A stretch of DNA of 64,000 nt from M3007 sp046296435 (GTDB taxonomy: Bacteria > Bacteroidota > Bacteroidia > Chitinophagales > Saprospiraceae). Made by a program: the position numbers and the translations under genes. Under the pieces are notes generated by a model that saw nothing but the letters and a program-made list of their open reading frames with translations, was not told the DNA's origin and did not search any database. Below are positions 17,296 to 23,929 of this stretch, one piece after another; position 1 is the first letter of the stretch, and each line of letters opens with the position of its first letter. The stretch is taken from contig JBKBLI010000012.1 in assembly GCA_046296435.1 (NCBI GenBank), forward strand, positions 4,950-68,949, given 5' to 3'.

Positions 17296-19161
17296 TCACT
17301 CGATAGCGCGGGCCAGGCTTTGTTCGATGAACGCCGCCAGGTCGTCGCCGGTCAACACGCCGCTTTGGAGGCGAGCCAGATCATACAGATAGCGCGCGGC
17401 CGACTCGCGGGCCTCCGGCTCTAACGCAAGCAGTTTGGAGGCCACCGCCGGATGGTTGGTGTTGACGGTGACCTGAAACATGTCGGGCATTTTATCGTCG
17501 CCGTTGGGCTGGTGCAGCATTTGCATTTCCTTGAAGCGGCGCATGAACTCGGGCATGGTCAATTGCACGGGCATATCTGTCGGGCTAAGCGCCTCTAAGC
17601 GGATAGACGACGGGTCGCTCACCACCTTCGCAAAGAGATCTTTCACCTCTGTTTGCGCCGCCTCGCTGAGGGCAGATTCGCGTTTTTCGTCTTTTTCCAC
17701 CAGATTATCCAAGGTATCGGAGTCGATGCGCGCAAAAAGGACATTCAAGTCCGTTTTGTATTCGATGTGCTGCATCCAGTGGTTGTCGAGCAGCGTATCC
17801 ATGCGGAGCACATCGTAACCGCGCGCTTTGGCCGCTTTGATCAGCGGGGCATGGGTTTCGTGATTGTGGGTGTAAAGGAACACCGTTTTGTCGTGCTTGT
17901 TGGTTTGGGCTGCCTTGACGCGCTCTTTGTAATCCTTGAGCAGGAAAAACTCGCGGTCTGTATTTTCGACCAGCGCAAAGTCCATGGCTTTGTCGTTGAA
18001 TTTGGTATCGGATACCATGCCGTATTTGACAAATACGCCCAAGGCTCGCCATTTTTCCTCATACGCTTTGCGGTCATCTCGAAAGAGTTCGCCCAATTTG
18101 TCCGCCACTTTGCGAGTGATGTATTCGCTGATTTTGCGCACGTTGACATCGCTCTGCAGGTATGAGCGGGATACGTTGAGCGGAATATCGGGCGAGTCGA
18201 TAACGCCATGCAGGAGTTGGAGCCACTCTGGCACGATGTTGCGCACATCGTCGGTTACATAGACCTGATTGCAGTAGAGGTGTATTTTGTTGCGGGTATT
18301 CTCAACCACATTGCTCAACTGCGGGAAGTAGAGCACGCCGCTCAGATTGAAGGGGTAGTCGATATTGAGGTGTATCCAGAACAGGGGCTTGGCGCTGAAG
18401 GGGTACAGCTTGTCATAGAAGTCCAGGTAATCCTGTTCGGTAAGTTCGGAGGCCGATTTCTTCCAGATCGGATGGGTGTCGTTGATCTGATTGGGCGTCT
18501 CGCGAGTCAGCTCTTTGGCCTCCTCTCCCTCGCCTTCCGTGTAGGTTTCGGTGGAAGAGCCGAAGATGATCGGCACAGGAAGGAAGGCGCAGTATTTGCG
18601 AAGCAGGTCTTCGATTTGTCGCTTTTCGGCGAAATGTTTGTTCTCCTCGTTGATGTAAAGGGTGACATCTGTGCCGCGCTCGGTCTTCTCGGCCGGCTCG
18701 ATGCTGAACTCCGGATCGCCGTGACAGGTCCACTTTACGGCCGGCTCTTCCGGGCGCCAGGATTTGGATACGACTTCTACTTTGTCGGCTACCATGAAAG
18801 CGGAGTAGAAACCCAATCCAAAATGTCCGATGATGCCGCTGTCTTTGTATTTTTCGAGAAATTCGCTCGCGCTTGAAAATGCAATCTGGTTCAGATAGCG
18901 TTGAATCTCATCGGCGCTCATGCCCACTCCCCGATCGCGAATGGTGAGCGTGCGCGCGTCTTCGTCGAGTAGTATTTCGATGTGGGTATCGCCTATTTCT
19001 GCGCCGATATCGCCTTTGGCGGCCATGGTCTTGAGTTTGGCTGTGGCATCCACGGCGTTAGACACCAGTTCGCGCAAGAAGATCTCGTGATCAGAATACA
19101 GAAATTTTTTGATAATCGGAAAAATATTCTCCGTTTGTACTGAGATAGTTCCTTTTTGCAT
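17296..19161 (-). CDS. htpG: Molecular chaperone HtpG (Hsp90)
   Basis: ATP-dependent cytosolic chaperone. The N-terminal GHKL ATPase is complete: FLRELVSNAVDA (catalytic Glu), LTIRDRGVGMS, GHFGLGFYSAFMVADKV and a TERGTDVTLYI segment; the middle domain has RNKIHLYCNQVYVTDD; the C-terminal dimerisation domain ends with a repeat-poor helical tail. The start is taken at ATG 19161 (MQKGTISVQTENIFP), the family-conserved N-terminus, rather than the upstream start at 19194. 621 residues. Confidence 0.97.
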   Translation of the reverse strand: MQKGTISVQTENIFPIIKKFLYSDHEIFLRELVSNAVDATAKLKTMAAKGDIGAEIGDTHIEILLDEDARTLTIRDRGVGMSADEIQRYLNQIAFSSASEFLEKYKDSGIIGHFGLGFYSAFMVADKVEVVSKSWRPEEPAVKWTCHGDPEFSIEPAEKTERGTDVTLYINEENKHFAEKRQIEDLLRKYCAFLPVPIIFGSSTETYTEGEGEEAKELTRETPNQINDTHPIWKKSASELTEQDYLDFYDKLYPFSAKPLFWIHLNIDYPFNLSGVLYFPQLSNVVENTRNKIHLYCNQVYVTDDVRNIVPEWLQLLHGVIDSPDIPLNVSRSYLQSDVNVRKISEYITRKVADKLGELFRDDRKAYEEKWRALGVFVKYGMVSDTKFNDKAMDFALVENTDREFFLLKDYKERVKAAQTNKHDKTVFLYTHNHETHAPLIKAAKARGYDVLRMDTLLDNHWMQHIEYKTDLNVLFARIDSDTLDNLVEKDEKRESALSEAAQTEVKDLFAKVVSDPSSIRLEALSPTDMPVQLTMPEFMRRFKEMQMLHQPNGDDKMPDMFQVTVNTNHPAVASKLLALEPEARESAARYLYDLARLQSGVLTGDDLAAFIEQSLARAIE

Positions 19162-19177
19162 ACTGCTGACGGTTGTT

Positions 19178-19195
19178 TTTGAACATTGTTTCAAA
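19178..19195. promoter_or_regulatory. Inverted repeat upstream of htpG
   Basis: TTTGAA (19178-19183) and TTCAAA (19190-19195) separated by six bases, 17-34 bases upstream of the htpG ATG. Could be an operator or part of the promoter; it is not the CIRCE element. Confidence 0.35.
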
Positions 19196-19334
19196 CGTCA
19201 TGCCAGCGTATCGGCGACTGACAATTTGTCGCATGCGTTCAAATATGGCCGCGTTTAGGAGCAAAAAACGGCTATATTAAGAAATTGTTAAAAAAATATG
19301 GCGCAACACTTGACACGCAACGCCTGAATAGCAT

Positions 19335-19342
19335 TATCTTTG
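19335..19342 (+). promoter_or_regulatory. -7 promoter element of a candidate small RNA
   Basis: TATCTTTG with no open reading frame downstream. TTG of TTGACA at 19310-19315 stands about where the -33 TTTG is expected (22 bases upstream). Confidence 0.65.
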
Positions 19343-19348
19343 TCGCCG

Positions 19349-19521
19349 GAAACAAGCAAAACAAATTACTACTGGAAATACGCGGGAAAGGGGACTTGGT
19401 CCATAGGGGGGTAGGCTTGGTCTTCCTTTCTCGCTCTGAAATGTGATCGAAGAGTTTACTTTGTGGGAAAGGCGCCAGGCTGTGGGGGGTACGTCTGGAT
19501 CTGTCTTTCTCACTTTTTTTT
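19349..19521 (+). ncRNA. Candidate structured small RNA with tandem hairpins
   Basis: About 173 bases in a gene-free region. Start is estimated from the -7 element. Hairpin 1: GCGGGAAAGG (19382-19391) with CCTTTCTCGC (19425-19434). Hairpin 2: GTGGGAAAG (19463-19471) with CTTTCTCAC (19505-19513), plus an inner six-pair helix 19475-19480/19493-19498. Both have one G-U pair at the same place and GGGGGGTA in the loop (19406-19413 and 19484-19491). The second stem pair is C-G in hairpin 1 and U-A in hairpin 2, a compensatory change. T8 (19514-19521) follows hairpin 2 directly, making it also an intrinsic terminator. A 6S-type RNA is the main alternative. Confidence 0.6.
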
Positions 19522-19843
19522 GTCCAAAACTCAACCGTGGCTAAGGGTGTGTGCGCAACTGTAGCCGCGCGATCAATAGATAGGCAGATATTTTGCAAGA
19601 TTGTGGAACGGGCGCGCCTTCGCTTTTTTTCGCAGATCTCTCCTTTTTTGGCATAAAAAGTTGAAATTCGCCTTTGCGGGCTTGCGCAAAGGCAATTGCT
19701 TCTTTTTGAAAAAAGCGCGACTGCAAAGACAGGAGCGGGCAGGATGCGCTTTAAGACGGCTCGCCCTGCCCGTTCCCATTTTTTTCAACCGATGGACGCT
19801 GCGCCCTATGCCCGGCTGAGCGTCGGGAAGCGCATGCTTTCGC
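19522..19843. other. Gene-free stretch with one strong stem-loop
   Basis: 322 bases with no convincing gene; the short frames here lack homology signals and codon bias. It holds a perfect inverted repeat, GCCTTTGCG (19670-19678) and CGCAAAGGC (19685-19693) with a six-base loop, followed by a T-rich run and a T5-G-A6 hairpin at about 19703-19714. Confidence 0.55.
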
Positions 19844-20698
19844 TTATTTTTTGGTCTTCCACTCCGCGATCGACTTGTCGTTCATGCGCGGATAGTCAGC
19901 GTTACCTTCGGCTTTGGCCAGTTCGGTGCTGCGCTCTGCCGTGGCGATAGCCTCTTTGTAGCGGCCCATTTCGGCCAGGATCAGGGCTTTGGTGCGGACG
20001 ATCCAGAATTTTTCGCCGCCTTTTTCGAGCGATAGGTTGATCCATTCGAGGGCTTTGTTCATGTCTTTTTTCTCCTCGAGGTAGTAGCGGGCGGCCTGGT
20101 AGTAGGTGCTGGCAGAGGGGCCGGCCAATTGATTTTTGATATCGGCCTCTACTTTGGTGTCCACATCGAAGGTGATGGGCGCGCTCGCGCGGGTATTTTC
20201 CCAACTCAACATAAGGTCGGCGCCGTTGTTGCGAAGGTTGCCGATCTCGATCGTGAAGGTCTCGACGCGGTCTCTGAGCGCGACGGGTGTAACGGTCACG
20301 GCGGCGGCCACGTCGTTTTCGTCGTAGTTTTTGCCGGGCACGCCCCAGAATGAGGTATTTTTATAGAGGATCAGGCGCCATTCTTTTTCGCCGGGGATGC
20401 TATACAGCGCGTACGTGCCCTTCGCTACGTCTTGGCCTCCAAACTTAGCGTCGTCGGAGAAGGTGATCTTGGTAGATGCGTTGGCGCCGGTGCGCCACAT
20501 TTCGCCAAAGGGGACCAGATCGCCGAATACCTTACGACCTTTCGAGCTGGGGCGGGAATACTCAATCTCCACTTTGGCAAGGCCTACGTCCTGTGTGATT
20601 TTAGCGCTCGGGCTGGGCTGGGGTGTTTTGATCTGGGCTTGCGCGCCGACGGCTGAGAGGGATAACAAAGAGCAAAGGATGAATAAGTGTTTGAACAT
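19844..20698 (-). CDS. Exported DUF2911 domain protein
   Basis: 284 residues with a signal peptide (FILCSLLSLSAVGAQAQ). Residues about 25-180 are the DUF2911 domain: PSPSAKITQDVG, IEYSRPSSKGRKVFGDLVPF, WRTGANASTKITFS, GTYALYSIPGEKEW and the F-T-I-E-I-G strand. The C-terminal third is helical and TPR-like (ASTYYQAARYYLEE, ALEWINLSLEKGGEKFWIVRTKALILAEMGRYKEAI). Common in Bacteroidota; biochemical role unknown. Its promoter overlaps that of the divergent acetyltransferase gene; the leader is about 70 bases. Confidence 0.88.
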   Translation of the reverse strand: MFKHLFILCSLLSLSAVGAQAQIKTPQPSPSAKITQDVGLAKVEIEYSRPSSKGRKVFGDLVPFGEMWRTGANASTKITFSDDAKFGGQDVAKGTYALYSIPGEKEWRLILYKNTSFWGVPGKNYDENDVAAAVTVTPVALRDRVETFTIEIGNLRNNGADLMLSWENTRASAPITFDVDTKVEADIKNQLAGPSASTYYQAARYYLEEKKDMNKALEWINLSLEKGGEKFWIVRTKALILAEMGRYKEAIATAERSTELAKAEGNADYPRMNDKSIAEWKTKK

Positions 20699-20769
20699 GA
20701 TATGTTGTTTTTTGGAGTCCCAAACACGCTGTCGGGCAAAAAGTTTAAATTATGCCGCTTATGCGACCG

Positions 20770-20783
20770 CAAACGTACCTTTG
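20770..20783. promoter_or_regulatory. Overlapping divergent -7 elements
   Basis: CAAACGTA (20770-20777, TACGTTTG on minus) drives DUF2911; TACCTTTG (20776-20783) drives the acetyltransferase. The two share the TA at 20776-20777, so polymerase can open only one at a time. Confidence 0.6.
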
Positions 20784-20801
20784 AGGATTAATTTGTTAAC
20801 C

Positions 20802-21257
20802 ATGTTGACTTACGCCTGCATACCATTCGCCGAAGTAGATGCCCGTACGCTTTATGAGATCATGCGTCTCCGTCAGGAGGTGTTTGTGGTTGAGCAGCAA
20901 TGTTGCTATCTCGACGCCGACCGTTTGGATTACCAGTCCTGGCAGGTGATTGGTCTGGACGAGTCCGGCGCTGTGCTGGCGCACAGCCGGCTGTTGCCCC
21001 GCGGTTCGGCATATCCGGACTACCCCTCTATCGGTCGGGTAATGACCTCAGCCAGCATCCGGCGCAGCGGCGAAGGTCGTCGGCTGATGGCGTACAACCT
21101 GGAGCAGTGCATGCGCTTGTTCCCTGGCGAGGCGATCAAGATCGGCGCCCAGTTGTATCTTGTCGATTTTTATCGTTCATTTGGCTTTGATCCTGTAGGG
21201 CAGGTCTATCTGGAAGACGGTATAGAGCATATTCACATGATCCGCCAAACCGGCTAA
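20802..21257 (+). CDS. ElaA-type GNAT acetyltransferase
   Basis: 151-residue single-domain GNAT protein. It starts with the ElaA-like LYEIMRLRQEVFVVEQQCCYLDADRLD; the acetyl-CoA-binding segment is IGRVMTSASIRRSGEGRRLM (R/Q-x-x-G-x-G/A loop, here RRSGEGRRL) and it ends with the FYRSFGFDPVGQVYLEDGIEHIHM strand-helix pair typical of the family. Substrate unknown. ATG at 20802 lies 18 bases after its -7 element. The phosphatase gene begins seven bases after its stop, so the two are probably co-transcribed. Confidence 0.9.
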   Translation: MLTYACIPFAEVDARTLYEIMRLRQEVFVVEQQCCYLDADRLDYQSWQVIGLDESGAVLAHSRLLPRGSAYPDYPSIGRVMTSASIRRSGEGRRLMAYNLEQCMRLFPGEAIKIGAQLYLVDFYRSFGFDPVGQVYLEDGIEHIHMIRQTG

Positions 21258-21264
21258 TCTTCTC

Positions 21265-22059
21265 ATGCGTTCTTTTGCGATAAGCGACATACACGGTTGC
21301 TCCCGAACTTTTCACGCCTTGCTGGATACCATCGCCTTGAGCAAGGGCGATGTTTTGTATCTCCTTGGCGACTACGTAGATCGCGGACCGGACTCGCGGG
21401 GCGTTGTGGACACGATCCTGGCGATGCAGGCCGATGGATATCAGGTAAATTGTCTGCGCGGCAACCACGAAGAACTGGTTACCCAGGCTTTTACGACGGG
21501 TCAGGCCAGAGAGTCGTGGATGCGCGTCGAAGGCGCAGAAACGTTCATGAGTTTTGGGGTATCGGATCCCTGTGATTTGGCGCCGGTCTATCAGCGCTTT
21601 TTCCACTCGCTGCACAACCTGATCGAAGTGGATGGATTCATTCTGGTTCACGCCGGACTGAATTTTGAGATTGCCAATCCGTTTGACGATGAGCGGGCCA
21701 TGCGCTGGCTTCGCATGTGGCATTCGAACATCCGCTATGAATGGCTCGCTGGGCGTATTGTGGTGCATGGCCACACGCCCACTTCGCGGGGAGAGATTGC
21801 GCGCAGTNNNNNNNNNNNNNNNNNNNNNNNNNNNNNNNNNNNNNNNNNNNNNNNNNNNNNNNNNNNNNNNNNNNNNNNNNNNNNNNNNNNNNNNNNNNNN
21901 NNNNGCCTGTCTGTGATCGACACCCAACAATGGCTCGACATTGATGCGGGCTGTGTTTTTGCCCATAAGTATGCGAAAATAGATGCAAGCACCCTCGGAC
22001 ACTTGTGCGCTTTCGACATGAAAAACAGGCGCTTGTACTTCGAAAAAAACTGCGACTGA
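21265..22059 (+). CDS. Metallophosphoesterase, PP2A/lambda-phosphatase-like, interrupted by N-run
   Basis: Serine/threonine-type protein phosphatase or dinucleotide-polyphosphate hydrolase. The bimetal motifs are complete: SDIHG (residues 6-10), GDYVDRG, RGNHEE, HAGLNF and HGHTP. The frame has an N-run after GEIARS; the family continues directly with the LSVIDTQQWLDIDAGCVF strand, so removing it gives about 231 residues. The C-terminal LGHLCAFDMKNRRLYFEKN strand is the normal end of the fold. Translationally close to the acetyltransferase gene; a role in small-molecule or phosphoprotein turnover is inference. Confidence 0.9.
   Translation: MRSFAISDIHGCSRTFHALLDTIALSKGDVLYLLGDYVDRGPDSRGVVDTILAMQADGYQVNCLRGNHEELVTQAFTTGQARESWMRVEGAETFMSFGVSDPCDLAPVYQRFFHSLHNLIEVDGFILVHAGLNFEIANPFDDERAMRWLRMWHSNIRYEWLAGRIVVHGHTPTSRGEIARSXXXXXXXXXXXXXXXXXXXXXXXXXXXXXXXXXLSVIDTQQWLDIDAGCVFAHKYAKIDASTLGHLCAFDMKNRRLYFEKNCD
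21808..21904. other. N-run, 97 bases
   Basis: Inside the metallophosphatase gene. A two-base overlap of the flanks (one end base differing) restores AGC CTG TCT, coding S-L-S as expected; N count equals 99 minus 2. Confidence 0.8.
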
Positions 22060-22107
22060 AGCGCCGGCTATTTCAACGTATTTTTTCTGAAAAAGGAACG
22101 CGGCGAA

Positions 22108-22124
22108 GGACGCCCCGGGCGTCC
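22108..22124. terminator. Hairpin between convergent genes
   Basis: GGACGCC (22108-22114), CCG loop, GGCGTCC (22118-22124), preceded by a T6-CTG-A5 hairpin at about 22081-22094. It lies between the phosphatase and acyltransferase stop codons and could act for both strands. Confidence 0.5.
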
Positions 22125-22168
22125 GCGCCCTGTACCCTACCCGCTTTTCGCGGCCCGCATAGCGCGCC

Positions 22169-23764
22169 TCATCGCTCTTGTTGGAGGCTTTCGATGGTTT
22201 CGGCGGGCAATTCGCGCAGGTCGAGCACCATCAGCCCGTCGAGGCAGTCCGAGAATGCCGGATCGACGTTGAACGCCACAAAGCGGGCATTCTGACGCAG
22301 GTATTGCCGGAGGAGCACCGGCACGCTGGCATGTCGGGGTTCAATCAGTTCGACGAATCGCTCTAAGGCTTCAAACTTGCCGTCCATTCGCTGCGCGAGG
22401 AGCGCGGCGTTCACTTTGCGGCTGCGGGGGCGGAAGGGCTTGCGTGGACGGACGTATGCGGCGAGTTTTTTGTCAAAAAAATGTTGCTTGACGAACTCGA
22501 TAATCACGCTCTTGGACACATCGGTGTAATATTTGCTGATGCTGACCGGCCCGCATAGATAGCGGTATTGAGGGTTGGCCATGAGGAAGTGCAGGATGCC
22601 TTTCCAGAGCAAAAATAAGGGGAGGCGCTGGCGCTGGTAGTCGGGCGACACGTAGGAGCGCCCCAACTCTACGCATTGCTTCAGGATCGGGAAAAAAGGT
22701 TCCTTGACGCGGAATAAACTGTGCAGGTAAAATCCCTGAATACCAAATTTGGTAAAGATTTTATCACCCAAACCAAGGCGATAGCCGCCGACGATGCGCT
22801 TCGCTTGCCGATCCCATATGATGAGTTGGAGGTAGTAGAGGTCGTATTCGTCCATATCGCGCTTCTTGCCCGTACCCTCGCCCACCTCCCGAAAGCTCCA
22901 CTCCCGCAAGCGGGCGATTTCGAACAACGTGTTGGGGGCCTCGTTGATGTCCGCAATGAAAACGTCGAATTGCGCGCGCGAGCACATCCGCCTTTCGGGG
23001 GGGAGGGCTTCCAGTTCGCGGCTTATTTCGTCGGACGGAATGGGAGGAGCCAGCGGTTCGGGAATGGCTGTGTTAGCCGGAGGTTTCGACAAATTGTCCT
23101 CCAAAGGGCTGCCTAATGAGAAGATGCGGGCCTGAACGTATCTGGCCCACATGCGGTTTTTCGCAAATGTGGCCGCTTCCTGGGGCGTGATTGGCTCTCC
23201 GATGCGCACCGTTATTCTGACGATACGTTTGTTTTTTTGACCGATGAGCCTGCGCGTGTTTTTTCTCCAAAAATTTTCGTCGGCGTATTCTGGCGCTTGC
23301 AGATGGACGGGCAGGATATGGGTCTGGGCATTGCGGAGCTGTCGCAGCACGGCCATACGCAGCCACTGGTCGCCGATGCGCAGCAGCGAGCCGTCGCCGA
23401 AATCGGCGGCAAGACCAATATTGAAGCCTTGAGCGACTTTAGCCTGCAGGCGCTCGGCCATGTCTTTGAGCGGCGATTTGCGGCCCGGCGCAATGAGCCA
23501 GGGCTTGAGGGTGTAGGGGCGAAGTCTTTTGTGTGGAGGCGAGGGCGAGGGATTGAACAGCGCAAAATGATCCGACTTGAGACTCAACAAATACAACAAG
23601 ACAAGGCCGTCGGGCAGGCCCGCCGTTTTGTTGGCTAACAAAATGGCATTGGGCGCTTTGCACAGCAGATCCAGATCGTAATCGCCAATGACGATTTCGA
23701 TGCCCGACTTTTGGAGTAGTTGAAAGGCCTGTTGTTGTGCCGGCGTATGTGGATCTAAGTTCAT
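22169..23764 (-). CDS. Fused acyltransferase: degenerate PlsC-like domain plus OlsB/GlsB-type N-acyltransferase
   Basis: 531 residues. The C-terminal part (about 245-531) is a GNAT-fold acyl transferase of the OlsB/GlsB kind that N-acylates an amino acid with a 3-hydroxy fatty acid: FEIARLREWSFREVGEGTG, DEYDLYYLQLIIWD, IVGGYRLG, QGFYLHSLFR and VELGRSYVSPDYQRQRLPLFL. The N-terminal part corresponds to the PlsC-like O-acyltransferase domain of bifunctional OlsF, but the motif N-H-P-x-G-G-x-D-G is NKTAGLPDG (45-53): the catalytic His is Lys46. The second half of that domain is shortened. O-acylation is probably lost. The start at 23764 follows its promoter by six bases. Predicted to act at the inner membrane on amino lipids. 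Confidence 0.78.
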   Translation of the reverse strand: MNLDPHTPAQQQAFQLLQKSGIEIVIGDYDLDLLCKAPNAILLANKTAGLPDGLVLLYLLSLKSDHFALFNPSPSPPHKRLRPYTLKPWLIAPGRKSPLKDMAERLQAKVAQGFNIGLAADFGDGSLLRIGDQWLRMAVLRQLRNAQTHILPVHLQAPEYADENFWRKNTRRLIGQKNKRIVRITVRIGEPITPQEAATFAKNRMWARYVQARIFSLGSPLEDNLSKPPANTAIPEPLAPPIPSDEISRELEALPPERRMCSRAQFDVFIADINEAPNTLFEIARLREWSFREVGEGTGKKRDMDEYDLYYLQLIIWDRQAKRIVGGYRLGLGDKIFTKFGIQGFYLHSLFRVKEPFFPILKQCVELGRSYVSPDYQRQRLPLFLLWKGILHFLMANPQYRYLCGPVSISKYYTDVSKSVIIEFVKQHFFDKKLAAYVRPRKPFRPRSRKVNAALLAQRMDGKFEALERFVELIEPRHASVPVLLRQYLRQNARFVAFNVDPAFSDCLDGLMVLDLRELPAETIESLQQER

Positions 23765-23770
23765 TTGACG

Positions 23771-23778
23771 CAAAAGTA
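23771..23778 (-). promoter_or_regulatory. -7 promoter element of the fused acyltransferase
   Basis: CAAAAGTA, i.e. TACTTTTG on the minus strand, only six bases from the ATG at 23764. The message would be leaderless or nearly so. Confidence 0.6.
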
Positions 23779-23929
23779 GTTGATTTTCAGGGTCTGCACG
23801 TCGTTTTTTTGGATTATGGACGCAGCGGTATATCTTATTTGCAGGATTTTTCGTTGTATGGGCGTTTATTGCACCCCTTGCCCGTGCCCCTTGCCCTTTG
23901 CGCGCATCACGCTTATTCAATCGAAAGAC

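Noticed and set aside
19178..19195. CIRCE operator upstream of htpG
   Set aside because: The inverted repeat TTTGAA-N6-TTCAAA does not match TTAGCACTC-N9-GAGTGCTAA.
19272..19819. Several short frames (60-108 codons) in the gene-free region near htpG
   Set aside because: They cross the hairpins and terminator, have no homology signal or plausible start context, and do not share the codon bias of neighbours.
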